Assembly (NCBI GenBank): GCA_017434455.1
Contig: JAFRFG010000046.1
Coordinates: forward strand, 1 to 64,000
Direction of reading: 5' to 3'
From: Thermoguttaceae bacterium
GTDB lineage: Bacteria; Planctomycetota; Planctomycetia; Pirellulales; Thermoguttaceae
Length of the DNA: 64,000 bases
The translations under genes and the position numbers were made by a program. Below, piece by piece: positions 25,122 to 33,329 of the stretch (the stretch's first letter is position 1; each line of letters begins with the position of its first letter). The notes under the pieces are model-generated. The model was not told where the DNA came from. It ran no database searches and worked only from the letters and a program-made list of their open reading frames with translations.

Positions 25122-27206
25122 ATGCCGTCGATATCCGTAGACGAAATCGTTCAGAGAATCCGCGCGCTCGGCCTTCTGGAAGAAGACCAGCTCCAAAACA
25201 TTTGGGTCAATCTCGGAACGCAGAATGTCACCAGCGAGGTCTTCGTCCAGGCGCTGCTGCGCCATGGCGGATTGACCAAATACCAGGTGGAACGGCTTCA
25301 GAGCGGGGAGACGACCGGCTTCTATTACGGCGATTACAAGGTTCTCTACCCGGTCGGGGCGGGGACGTTCGCGCGGGTTTTTCGGGCCATTCATACCGAA
25401 ACCCACAAAGACGTCGCGATCAAGGTGCTGCGCCAGCGATTCAGCACCGATCCGGAGGCCGTCAATCTTTTCATCCGCGAAGCGGAGCTGTGCATCGGTT
25501 TTCATCACCCGAACATTGTCCCGACCCACTCGGTTCACTCCGGGAAGAACAATCTTCACTACATGGTGATGGACTTCATCGAGGGGCAGACGCTGCGGGA
25601 GTTTACCAACGTCCAAAAGAAGGTCGATCCCCAGGTCGCCACCCGAATCGCCACCGACATCTGCCGCGGGCTCGACTACGCCTTTAAGCGGGGCCAGCTC
25701 CACCGCGACCTGAAGATGACCAACGTCATCCTCTCCAGCGGCGGGAGGGCGATCCTCTGCGATTTCGGCCTGGCCGCCAACGAAAACGAAAAGAACCCCG
25801 ACCACAAAAACCAGCGCGCGATCGACTACGCCGCCCTGGAACGAACCACACACGTCCCGCGCGACGACAAGCGCAGCGATATTTTCTTCCTCGGGACGAT
25901 GTTCTTCCACATGCTCACCGGGGTCGCTCCCTTGGTCGAGGCGCGCGATCGCGCCAAGCGGCTCGATCGTACCCGGTTTCTGTCGCTCAAACCGGTCGAG
26001 ACGGTCGAACCGACGGTTCCGATCGCGCTGGCGTTCGTCGTCAATAAGGCGATGGCGCTCGACCCCGAAAAAAGGTATCAGACCCCCGCGGCGATGCTCA
26101 TCGACCTGGAGGCGGTCGCCAAGAAGCTCGCCACCGGTACCGCCAACGAAGACCCCCGGGGGACCCGTTTGGCCAGCGCCAGCTCGATCTCGCTGGCTCA
26201 CGCCGCCAAGCGGGAGTCGCAGCAGGCGACCGTGATGATTGTCGAGGCGAATCCGGAGATGCAAAACGTCTTCCGGGAATCGCTCAAACGGCTCAATCTC
26301 CGTGTGCTGGTGGTCTCTTCGGCCGAGCGGGCGCTGGAGCGGTTCGACGATAACGACCAAACGATCTCCTGCGTTCTGTTCAACGCGCAGTCGCTCGGTT
26401 CCAATGCCGTGACGGCGTTCAACAAGCTCAGCAAAAACCGTCTGACCGCCGATATTCCCGCCATTTTGCTTCTGGACGAAAGCCAGACAAAATGGAGCGC
26501 CAAGGCGATTCGCGCCAAGCACCGCGTGGCCGTCGGGATGCCGATCAGTATGCGCCGGCTGCAAGAGGTGATGCTCAAGCTGATCAGCAACAAACAAAAC
26601 GCCGACCAACCCGGCGCTTCCGCCCCCGCAGCGGCCGATTCGGCCGCACAGCCGCGCGCCGAGGACGACAAGACGGGCAAGACGGCAATCGGCCTGGCGG
26701 CTTCGTCCACGGCCTTTATCGATCCGGAAAAGTCGGGCTCCCTCCCCGCGCCCGGGAAAACCTCGATCGCCTCCCGCAGCGACCTGGCCTCGGCGGCCGA
26801 CACGGGATTGGGCATCCAGGACGATTCCGAAATCTTCGGCGATCTTGCCTCGCCGTCCACCTCCTCCGCCGGGGAGACCAAGACGTCGAACCTCGATCTG
26901 AGCGGCCCCTCGGAAAGTTCCGACGATTACGTCGCCTACCTGGACGAGTCAAGCGCCTCGGCGGTCAAAACGGGAACCTTCTCGCGAACCCTCTTTGAGG
27001 AGGCGCTCAACGACGCGGTCGACGCGCTGGTTCTGAAGATCCAGCAGGACGATACCGACACCGAAAAAGAAGAAGTCGACGACATCAGCGGCTTAACGCG
27101 CGAGGAGTTCTTAGCCGGAAACACGGGGGAGGAAGACAAGGACGAGGAGTCCGACAGCGACGACTACGGCGACGACGACCTGTATGAAGACGATGATGAG
27201 GACTAA
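25122..27206 (+). CDS. Ser/Thr protein kinase with C-terminal receiver-like domain
   Basis: 694 residues. An N-terminal helical segment (1-68) precedes a complete Hanks-type kinase domain (70-335): glycine loop GAGTFARVF, Lys101 in VAIKVL, HRDLKMTN with Asp196, and DFG at 214-216. The usual APE is replaced by AALERT. Residues about 366-485 resemble a response-regulator receiver (VMIVEANPEMQNVFRESL, IPAILLLDESQ). The phospho-acceptor position at the end of strand 3 reads LFNAQ, with Asn instead of Asp, so it is probably a pseudo-receiver. The rest is low-complexity, ending in a very acidic tail (SDDYGDDDLYEDDDED). No membrane segment, so it acts in the cytoplasm. Confidence 0.88.
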   Translation: MPSISVDEIVQRIRALGLLEEDQLQNIWVNLGTQNVTSEVFVQALLRHGGLTKYQVERLQSGETTGFYYGDYKVLYPVGAGTFARVFRAIHTETHKDVAIKVLRQRFSTDPEAVNLFIREAELCIGFHHPNIVPTHSVHSGKNNLHYMVMDFIEGQTLREFTNVQKKVDPQVATRIATDICRGLDYAFKRGQLHRDLKMTNVILSSGGRAILCDFGLAANENEKNPDHKNQRAIDYAALERTTHVPRDDKRSDIFFLGTMFFHMLTGVAPLVEARDRAKRLDRTRFLSLKPVETVEPTVPIALAFVVNKAMALDPEKRYQTPAAMLIDLEAVAKKLATGTANEDPRGTRLASASSISLAHAAKRESQQATVMIVEANPEMQNVFRESLKRLNLRVLVVSSAERALERFDDNDQTISCVLFNAQSLGSNAVTAFNKLSKNRLTADIPAILLLDESQTKWSAKAIRAKHRVAVGMPISMRRLQEVMLKLISNKQNADQPGASAPAAADSAAQPRAEDDKTGKTAIGLAASSTAFIDPEKSGSLPAPGKTSIASRSDLASAADTGLGIQDDSEIFGDLASPSTSSAGETKTSNLDLSGPSESSDDYVAYLDESSASAVKTGTFSRTLFEEALNDAVDALVLKIQQDDTDTEKEEVDDISGLTREEFLAGNTGEEDKDEESDSDDYGDDDLYEDDDED

Positions 27207-27246
27207 TTCGCTGCAGTAAGCCCCTTGGGGCCGACCGGCCAAGGAA

Positions 27247-27277
27247 CAAAAAAACCGCGTGAAAACGCGGTTTTTTT
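27247..27277. terminator. Bidirectional intrinsic terminator
   Basis: AAAAAAACCGCGT and ACGCGGTTTTTTT form a 13-bp stem around a GAAA tetraloop. It serves the kinase on the + strand and the convergent secreted-protein gene on the - strand. Confidence 0.9.
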
Positions 27278-27303
27278 GTTTTTTCTCGGTGTTCAGGTTA
27301 CTA

Positions 27304-28272
27304 TCAAGGAATCGCGGCGGCCAATCCGACGACCACACCGGCTTCGATCAAAGCGCCCCGCAGCGAGATCGGAAGGGGCTGGAGCATATGCGGAGCGCAG
27401 CTTCCGGGGCGGAAATAGCCGAGATCGTAGATGCACTCGTTCGGCGGATAGACTCCCATCAGGTAGGGGAGAATCGGAATGGTCGCCCAGAAACGGACAC
27501 CCGAGATAACCGGCTGGAGAACCGGGCAGCGCGAATGGCCGTAGCGCTCCAGCTGGACATCCTCGAAGTAAAGCGGCTTGTGGCACAGGCAGCTGGCTTT
27601 CCAGGTGAAGGTGATCGGGGTCGGGGCCTTGCGATAGTAGGTCTCGTCGGGAAGCGGGCAGCTCTCGGGGAAGAGCCCGGGCTGCGGCGTCACCTTATAG
27701 GAGATGTCCAGGATAGAGGTGAGCTTCTTCGGATCGGGGCACTCGTCAACGAAGGGATCGTCTTGAAGCATCGGGTTGTTGTTGGCCTGATTCGGCTGCG
27801 CGGCGGCCGGCGCGGGCTGATCCACCCCGTAGGCCCGATAGGCCTCGTCGATGCTGGAATACTCAAACTCCTTCGGCTGCGCGGCCGGCTCGGGTTGTTC
27901 GGCCTGCTGAATGAGCCGAACCGGGCGAATCGGCGAACGGCTTTCGCCGCGCGCCTCATCGCTGCCGCGATACTCGAGAGTCTCGGGCTGGGTCAGGGCG
28001 ATCGGTTTGACCGCGGGGGCCGCGGCGGCCGCCTCGTCGGGAATCGCCAGCAAAGTGAGCTGGAGATTATTTTCCCCGGCCTGCTGAGCGTCCTGACGTT
28101 CAACCGAGGGACGCTTCCAAGAAAGGGAACTGGAGCCGGACGGGCTCATCGTCACAACCGTTGACCGGCCTCCCTGCGCCATCAAAGCGCCGGGAAGAAA
28201 AAGAGCCACTCCCAACGCCACGGCGGCAACCCGCCAAGATCGACCCCTTTTTGATACGAACGGGAACTTCAT
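27304..28272 (-). CDS. Planctomycete-type secreted Cys-containing protein
   Basis: 322 residues. Signal peptide at about 13-32 (VAAVALGVALFLPGALMAQ). The first half is low-complexity, rich in Ala, Gln, Pro and Glu. The second half is conserved-looking and contains CLCHKPLYFEDVQLERYGHSRCP, GVRFWATIPILPYLMGVYPPNECIYDLGYFRPGSCAP and a hydrophobic Gly/Ala-rich C-terminus. This arrangement is familiar from planctomycete genomes as a conserved hypothetical. Eight or so Cys could form disulfides or bind metal. Upstream are a leader hairpin and a 17-bp palindrome, so it may be regulated. Function unknown. Confidence 0.75.
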   Translation of the reverse strand: MKFPFVSKRGRSWRVAAVALGVALFLPGALMAQGGRSTVVTMSPSGSSSLSWKRPSVERQDAQQAGENNLQLTLLAIPDEAAAAAPAVKPIALTQPETLEYRGSDEARGESRSPIRPVRLIQQAEQPEPAAQPKEFEYSSIDEAYRAYGVDQPAPAAAQPNQANNNPMLQDDPFVDECPDPKKLTSILDISYKVTPQPGLFPESCPLPDETYYRKAPTPITFTWKASCLCHKPLYFEDVQLERYGHSRCPVLQPVISGVRFWATIPILPYLMGVYPPNECIYDLGYFRPGSCAPHMLQPLPISLRGALIEAGVVVGLAAAIP

Positions 28273-28297
28273 CTTCGGTCTCCTTACCTTATACGGC

Positions 28298-28314
28298 GAA
28301 CGATCCGATCGTTC
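28298..28314 (-). promoter_or_regulatory. 17-bp perfect palindrome, candidate operator
   Basis: GAACGATC-C-GATCGTTC, an odd-centred perfect palindrome ending 26 bp upstream of the start codon at 28272. Length and symmetry fit a dimeric repressor site. The factor is unknown. Confidence 0.5.
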
Positions 28315-28343
28315 TCACTTTCCCCTTGTGTCTGCGTAGTTCG

Positions 28344-28378
28344 ATAGGCGGGAGTCTCGACAGAACACTTCCGCCTAT
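28344..28378 (-). promoter_or_regulatory. 12-bp leader hairpin
   Basis: ATAGGCGGGAGT (28344-28355) pairs with ACTTCCGCCTAT (28367-28378) with one G-T position and an 11-nt loop. It is 70-105 nt before the coding start of the minus-strand gene, so it is probably in its mRNA leader. Confidence 0.4.
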
Positions 28379-28498
28379 TTCTCTTATCGGCCCGAGAGCC
28401 CGAAAAAGTAAAAATAAAAGGATTTTTTCGGTTATTTTCTTTTTCGGGGTTATTTTAGTGGTAGGGATAATACGCCCCAAGGGGGGAAAGAGGGAGAC

Positions 28499-28533
28499 AA
28501 AAGCCGTGCCCTCCACGAGGGAATCACGGCTTT
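28499..28533 (-). terminator. Hairpin after the GH97 gene
   Basis: A nested stem: AAAGCCGTG with CACGGCTTT, and inside it CCCTC with GAGGG. It lies 42 bp past the GH97 stop codon. The T-run on the minus strand is short (CTTTTG). Confidence 0.6.
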
Positions 28534-28574
28534 GGTCTTGGGGAGTACACTGCAAGGTGAACTATCGAGGATGA

Positions 28575-30542
28575 CTATTTTATTATAGCTACGGCGCCGC
28601 CGGCGGCGGCCAGGCGCAGCGTGAGCCGATCACCGGCGCGAACGGTCCGAACCGACTTAACCGTCCCGCGCTGGGAACCTTCGGCCCGCGGGTTATCTTC
28701 CCAGAGGGTGAGGGTATAGTCGCGGCCGGGCTGGAGGAAATCGAGCGTCAGATCGAGCGTTCGTTCCTCTTGAGCGTTGGTGACCCCCAGCTGCCAGAAA
28801 CCGGACGGGGTCAGCCGGGCGACAGCCAGGTACTGCCCGATCGAACCGGCCAGCACCTCGGATCGGACGGCGGTGGTCTCGCAGAGGCGCAGGAACTCCA
28901 GCTCACTGCCGAAGCCGGAGGCGTCGGCCGCCTCGCGCACGCGCCATCCCCCGCGAATCACCGGGGCAGGGTTAAACATCGTCACCAAGAGCGACAGCTG
29001 GTGGGCGTGGCTTTTATTGTCGGGGAACAGACCGGGGGTATAGTCGAACGGCCCGGCCAGGCAGCGGGCAAACGGCAGGACGACATCCTGCCAATCGGGA
29101 TGATGCCCCTCCTGGCCCCCGCCCCCCTCGACGCTCATGAGGTTCGGGCAGGTCCGATCGTACCCGTTGGGGACATAGGCGTCGTGAATGCAGAGCCACA
29201 ATTTATTCTTAGCGGCGACGCGGACCATCCGTTCGATCGCCTCCTCGGCGGCCTGGTCGCCGTAGCGGACGAATCCGGGCTTGAGCCCCGCCAAGCCCCA
29301 GCCGCGATAGACGGCAAACAGATCCTCTATATCGCTGGTTCGAAGAACGGCGTCATTAACATAAAGGCAGATCCCCACCCCCTTTTCCCGGCCATAGCGG
29401 ACAAGTTCGGGGAGGTCAAGATCGACATACGTCCGGTCTTTCCAGTCGGGCAGGTAGGGGACCATTCCCTCGGCGACCGTATAGGGGTCGGCCTGGAGAT
29501 TCTTATCCCAGGTTTGGCGATCGACCTCGACATCGGGATTCGTCTTGAACCAGGTCTCCTGGGCTTCTTGACTCCATGGGACCTCGGTTCCGTACCAGCC
29601 CCAGTCGATTTGGAGATACTTCATCGAGCAGTCGGCGGCGAAATCGACGACCGACTTGAGGTCATCGGTATTGATGCTGCAGTTCCACTCGTTGCTGATC
29701 GTCTTCCCCGGAACAACCCACGAGAAGTCTTCTTCTCCTTGCGGGGCGGCCAGATTCGGAACGTCGAAGGAGGCGGCGATCAGCGCCGGGTCACTGTCGG
29801 CCATAAGCAGCAGGTGCCAGGGACCGGCGGTGCACTGGGCGTCAACCGGCGAGAAGAGCGTGAATGTCAGCGTGTTTGCGTCGCGCTTGAGGTTCATACG
29901 CGGCCAGGCGTCCCCGCCGACCTCCAGAAGCGAGCAGGTTACCCCCCCGGTTCGGAAGGTAAAGGGGAGAAAGATGGTCTTGCCCGAATCGGTCTTGTCC
30001 AGCGCCACCGGCTCGGCCGGATAGGTCCCCTCGGTCGAGTAGATCGGCCAGCCGAGAACATCGTCCCCCAGCTGAAGAGCGGCACCGTCGGCGAGAACGC
30101 GCCACGGACCGGCATCGCTTTGGGGGAAACAGAAACGAAACGCCGCGCCGCTGTCGCTGACGCGGACTTGGAGATCAAACGCCCTCCCCTTGCCGGCCTT
30201 CTCGCGGAGTGTCACCGTCAATGTCCGGCTGCGGTCGATCACCGTCTCGGCCGGGCCCCAGACGCGCCGCCATTGGGTATCGGTTTGGCCGACCTCGGCC
30301 TTTACCGCCTCCAGACCACCCTCGATGGGGGGAGCGAGCGTCGGAAGGATCGCGCTGGGGGAAAGGATCGTCCGACCGGCGAATTCGGCGCTGAGCAGGG
30401 GCTGCCCCGAGGCGAAGGCGACCGACGCGCAGATCACCCCGTTGGGGGATTCGACCTTGAAGGGCTCTTCCGCCCGCGAAAGGGAGAGAAACAGCGCGGA
30501 AAACGCGGCGGCTAACAGACAGCGGAGGGAGAAACGGAACAT
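28575..30542 (-). CDS. Glycoside hydrolase family 97 (alpha-glucosidase/alpha-galactosidase type)
   Basis: 655 residues from the second Met, which has AAGAAAGG upstream and starts the signal peptide (MFRFSLRCLLAAAFSALFLSLSRA). Domains in order are an N-terminal beta-supersandwich (about 30-280), a TIM barrel (about 280-560) and a C-terminal beta domain. GH97 landmarks are EPFKVESPNG, the barrel strand YLQIDWGWYG, and PNLMSVEGGGGQE with Glu472 and Glu478. Where retaining GH97 enzymes have the Asp nucleophile, this one has Gly423 (LKPGFVRYGDQ). This fits the inverting SusB-like alpha-glucosidase group, but that is inference. It is secreted to the periplasm and divergent from the isomerase gene. 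Confidence 0.85.
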   Translation of the reverse strand: MFRFSLRCLLAAAFSALFLSLSRAEEPFKVESPNGVICASVAFASGQPLLSAEFAGRTILSPSAILPTLAPPIEGGLEAVKAEVGQTDTQWRRVWGPAETVIDRSRTLTVTLREKAGKGRAFDLQVRVSDSGAAFRFCFPQSDAGPWRVLADGAALQLGDDVLGWPIYSTEGTYPAEPVALDKTDSGKTIFLPFTFRTGGVTCSLLEVGGDAWPRMNLKRDANTLTFTLFSPVDAQCTAGPWHLLLMADSDPALIAASFDVPNLAAPQGEEDFSWVVPGKTISNEWNCSINTDDLKSVVDFAADCSMKYLQIDWGWYGTEVPWSQEAQETWFKTNPDVEVDRQTWDKNLQADPYTVAEGMVPYLPDWKDRTYVDLDLPELVRYGREKGVGICLYVNDAVLRTSDIEDLFAVYRGWGLAGLKPGFVRYGDQAAEEAIERMVRVAAKNKLWLCIHDAYVPNGYDRTCPNLMSVEGGGGQEGHHPDWQDVVLPFARCLAGPFDYTPGLFPDNKSHAHQLSLLVTMFNPAPVIRGGWRVREAADASGFGSELEFLRLCETTAVRSEVLAGSIGQYLAVARLTPSGFWQLGVTNAQEERTLDLTLDFLQPGRDYTLTLWEDNPRAEGSQRGTVKSVRTVRAGDRLTLRLAAAGGAVAIIK

Positions 30543-30601
30543 TTCGGGCCTTTCTTGAGGGGAGAACATAGGGGGAACCGGCGGCTTACGGTTTTTAACG
30601 G

Positions 30602-30630
30602 ATTATATCTGCCCGGCATACGGGAAACAA
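30602..30630 (-). promoter_or_regulatory. Sigma-70-type promoter for the GH97 gene
   Basis: Minus strand: -35 TTGTTT (30625-30630), 17-bp spacer, perfect -10 TATAAT (30602-30607). It lies back to back with the isomerase promoter 35 bp away, so the two could share a regulator. Confidence 0.6.
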
Positions 30631-30664
30631 CCGACTTTTTTTGCCGTATTCGCGGCCCGGTCCA

Positions 30665-30693
30665 TTGATTTTTGGCTTTCGACCTTTGATAAT
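30665..30693 (+). promoter_or_regulatory. Sigma-70-type promoter for the isomerase/epimerase gene
   Basis: -35 TTGATT (30665-30670), 17-bp spacer, -10 GATAAT (30688-30693), 59 bp before the start codon. Confidence 0.55.
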
Positions 30694-30751
30694 AGAAGTG
30701 AAGAAGTCATTTAGCCATGTTTCACCACCAACAAAACACAAAGGGACAGCC

Positions 30752-31576
30752 ATGGGAAAGATCTCTGTCGGAATGAACCTCGAAGCCACACGCCATCACG
30801 ACAAGCCGTTCGAATGGGGTTTGGACAAAGCCGCGGAAATGGGATACGAATACGTCGAGCCGATGGTTCACTTCGGCCGTGAGCTGATGAGCGAGGCGGG
30901 GTACTATCACACCTGGTCAATGTTCAACGACCCGATGAAAATGCGCCGGATGTGCGAGGATCGCGGTCTGAAGATCTCCGGCCTCCAGGCGCACGGGCCG
31001 CTCGGCCGTCCCGACTACCACGGCGAGTACCTCAAGGCCGCGATCCGCTTCGCCTACGAGTGCGGCGCGCCGGTCGTCAATACCGACGAAGGGATCAAGG
31101 CCCCTTGGACCACCGAGGCGGAAGATATGGTTCTGATTCGCTACACGCTCCAGGAAGCGGCTTTCGTCGCCGAGGAGCGCGGCATTAAGATCGGTCTGGA
31201 ATGCCACGCTCAGTATTCCAAGACCCCCGAAGGACTCGACCGCCTCTACAACCTGGTGAAGTCCCCTTCGATCGGGATCAACCTCGATACCGGAAACGCC
31301 TACCTGGCCGGTCAGGATCCGTACGCCTGGCTCGACCACGTCATTGACCGCTCGGTCCACATGCACGCGAAAGACATCGCCATCGAGCATTCCGAGGCCG
31401 AACGCGGCAAGGTCACCGGAACCCCGGTCGGCTGCGCCTGCGGCGACGGCGTGATCGATTGGACAAAGATCATCGAGATCGCCAAGAAGTGCCCGAACGA
31501 CATCGTCTTCTCCGTCGAGTGCGGGACGATCGACCAGGCCAAGCGCTCGCTCGATCACCTCAAGTCGCTGCTGTAA
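30752..31576 (+). CDS. Sugar phosphate isomerase/epimerase family (TIM-barrel) protein
   Basis: 274 residues from the ATG at 30752, which follows AAGGGA; the longer frame has no binding site. The fold is the xylose-isomerase-like TIM barrel. The expected metal ligands are present in order: Glu in GLECHAQ, Asp in NLDTGNAYL, His in HMHAKDIA, and Glu in VECGTID. No signal peptide, so it is cytoplasmic. Family members isomerise or epimerise ketoses, inosose or related sugars; the substrate is not predictable. It is divergent from the secreted GH97 enzyme and 178 bp before the beta-helix cluster, which suggests it processes sugars released by those systems. Confidence 0.8.
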   Translation: MGKISVGMNLEATRHHDKPFEWGLDKAAEMGYEYVEPMVHFGRELMSEAGYYHTWSMFNDPMKMRRMCEDRGLKISGLQAHGPLGRPDYHGEYLKAAIRFAYECGAPVVNTDEGIKAPWTTEAEDMVLIRYTLQEAAFVAEERGIKIGLECHAQYSKTPEGLDRLYNLVKSPSIGINLDTGNAYLAGQDPYAWLDHVIDRSVHMHAKDIAIEHSEAERGKVTGTPVGCACGDGVIDWTKIIEIAKKCPNDIVFSVECGTIDQAKRSLDHLKSLL

Positions 31577-31606
31577 TTCTCTGAACCAGCGGATCAGCGC
31601 CGAACA

Positions 31607-31646
31607 GCGAAAAAAGCCAACGGGCGGCCTCGTTGGCTTTTTTCGC
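31607..31646. terminator. Strong bidirectional terminator after the isomerase gene
   Basis: A perfect 16-bp stem GCGAAAAAAGCCAACG (31607-31622) and CGTTGGCTTTTTTCGC (31631-31646) with an 8-nt loop and T-run on both strands. It separates the ordinary part of the window from the paralogue arrays. Confidence 0.9.
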
Positions 31647-31754
31647 GTTATTTGCGGCCTGTTTTTCCCCGCGGCGTCGGCCAATATTTTTTGCGGCGCT
31701 GCCGAAGAAACCCCTCCGAGTCTGAAATAGATTATCTTCCCCAGGAGTACCGTC

Positions 31755-33224
31755 ATGGCGTTTTCCTCCTCCCGCAGAACATTCCTCACCGCTCTGTCCG
31801 GAAGCGCCGCGCTGGCCGGCGCGGCCGCGGGGGCCGAGACAATCGACGGGATTGTACGCCATGGGCGTTTTTGCGTGATCGCCAGCGAGGCGGGAGCGAA
31901 GCTCGACAGCAATGTCGAAACTGGCGGGGGAACGGATGAGACCGAGCTGTTTCAAAAGATTCTCGATCTGGCCGTCGTCTGGGGAGGGCTTCACTTAATC
32001 GTCGACGGCGCCGCGCTGGTCCGCTGTCTGGCGGTTCACTCCAACACGACCATCGAGTGCCCCAACGCGGCGTGCGGGTTCTTCCATAAAGGAAATGACA
32101 ACGCCCCGCTTTTGCGCAACGCCGATTACTCGATGACCGAGCGGCTGAACAAAAACATCACCCTGCTGGGGGGGACGTACAACGGAAACTGCCTTCAGCA
32201 GGTCCACGACTACCCGGCGTCGGAGGCCGACTACGATCACAAACTCCCGGAAAAGGTCTTTGGGAGCGTGCATTGGAACTTCATTTTCGAGTTCTTCGGG
32301 GTCGAGGATTTCACCGCCCGCGGGGTCACCTTCCGCGATCAGCCGACCTTCACCATGCTGATGACGAACTTCCGGCGGGTTCTCTTTGAGGATACAAAGA
32401 TCGACCTTCCCCATCGGCTCGACTTCAAAAACCAAGACGGTCTTCACTTCTGGGGACCGGGCAGGTTCCTCACCATCCGAAACCTGCAGGGGGACAGCGG
32501 CGACGACATCATCGCGCTGGCTCCCGACGAGAACGATCACGTCTCGGATATCACCGACGTTCTGATCGACGGCGTCCAGCTCCAAGAGGCGTTTCAGGGG
32601 ATTCGGCTTCTGTCGCGCGACAAGGGACGGCTCGATCGGGTCGTCATTAAGAACGTCACGGGGACCTACGAGAATTTCGGTTTCTTTATCGTCCCCTGGT
32701 TCACCCACGCCGGAGGGAATTTCGGGAGCATTACCTTCGATACCATCGACCTGCGCGGTGGCCCCCCCCACGCCTGGTACATGCCGTTTGTCTTTTCGGC
32801 GGCCGGGAGCATCGAGTCGCTGGTCCTGCGCAATATCACCCACCACGCCCCCGACGACGACCGGATACTCTTTCATTTCGGTCCCAAGTTTGGCGGCGAG
32901 CTTAAAGACGACAGCGGCCGGGAGATCAAAATGAAGATCGACACGGTCCTGATCGACGGCCTGCGGGTCTATCATCCGCGCTTCGGCGAGGGGCGGCCAG
33001 CGCTGATCAACGTCGAGTGCGACATTCGCCGTCTCACCGTTCGAAACGCCGAGGTGATCACCGCCGAGGACCAGTCGGCCAAAGAGATGTACCAAAACAG
33101 CAGCTTCCTCCGGGTCGCGGGGGATGGAAAAATCGGTACTCTATCGATGAACAACGTCGATATCGGCGCTGTCGCCGAGCTGACACGCGTCGAGGACGGC
33201 GGAGTCATTGAAGAACAAAAATAG
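31755..33224 (+). CDS. GH28-like parallel beta-helix protein, copy 1 of 3
   Basis: 489 residues. The N-terminus SSSRRTFLTALSGSAALAGAAAGAE is a twin-arginine (Tat) signal, implying export of a folded protein. The rest is a right-handed beta-helix with polygalacturonase-like landmarks: N226-Q-D228-G corresponds to the GH28 NTD motif, and D250-D251 in SGDDIIAL to its DD motif, 22 residues later as in GH28. The position expected for the catalytic-site His reads Phe280 (EAFQGIRLL). It probably binds or cleaves a polysaccharide such as a pectin-like polymer outside the cytoplasm. First gene of the long same-strand block; AGGAGT precedes the start. No clear promoter seen in the 108 bp before it. Confidence 0.8.
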   Translation: MAFSSSRRTFLTALSGSAALAGAAAGAETIDGIVRHGRFCVIASEAGAKLDSNVETGGGTDETELFQKILDLAVVWGGLHLIVDGAALVRCLAVHSNTTIECPNAACGFFHKGNDNAPLLRNADYSMTERLNKNITLLGGTYNGNCLQQVHDYPASEADYDHKLPEKVFGSVHWNFIFEFFGVEDFTARGVTFRDQPTFTMLMTNFRRVLFEDTKIDLPHRLDFKNQDGLHFWGPGRFLTIRNLQGDSGDDIIALAPDENDHVSDITDVLIDGVQLQEAFQGIRLLSRDKGRLDRVVIKNVTGTYENFGFFIVPWFTHAGGNFGSITFDTIDLRGGPPHAWYMPFVFSAAGSIESLVLRNITHHAPDDDRILFHFGPKFGGELKDDSGREIKMKIDTVLIDGLRVYHPRFGEGRPALINVECDIRRLTVRNAEVITAEDQSAKEMYQNSSFLRVAGDGKIGTLSMNNVDIGAVAELTRVEDGGVIEEQK

Positions 33225-33329
33225 CTTGGGCGGCGATTCCTCCCTTGAGGGTCAGCCGTTTTTTCTAACGCCGTCACAAAAGACGACACCACTGGGTCTA
33301 AATAGAATTTCTTCCTAAGGAGCACCATC

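Larger units (their letters stand above)
28273..28574. other. 302-bp region upstream of the Cys-containing protein gene
   Basis: Contains the palindrome and leader hairpin described separately and the hairpin after the GH97 gene. I see no gene and no convincing -35/-10 pair. Confidence 0.5.

Noticed and set aside
24960-26609. 549-codon antisense frame over the kinase gene
   Set aside because: No start signal or recognisable domain; the sense strand encodes a complete kinase.
28770-30515. 581-codon antisense frame over the GH97 gene
   Set aside because: Arg/Gly/Asp-rich shadow without motifs; the sense strand has clear GH97 features.
33271-33279. Single CCGTCACAA upstream of beta-helix copy 2
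   Set aside because: Same core as the 18-bp repeat array at 7361 but only one copy, with no partner at 18 bp; chance occurrence cannot be excluded.
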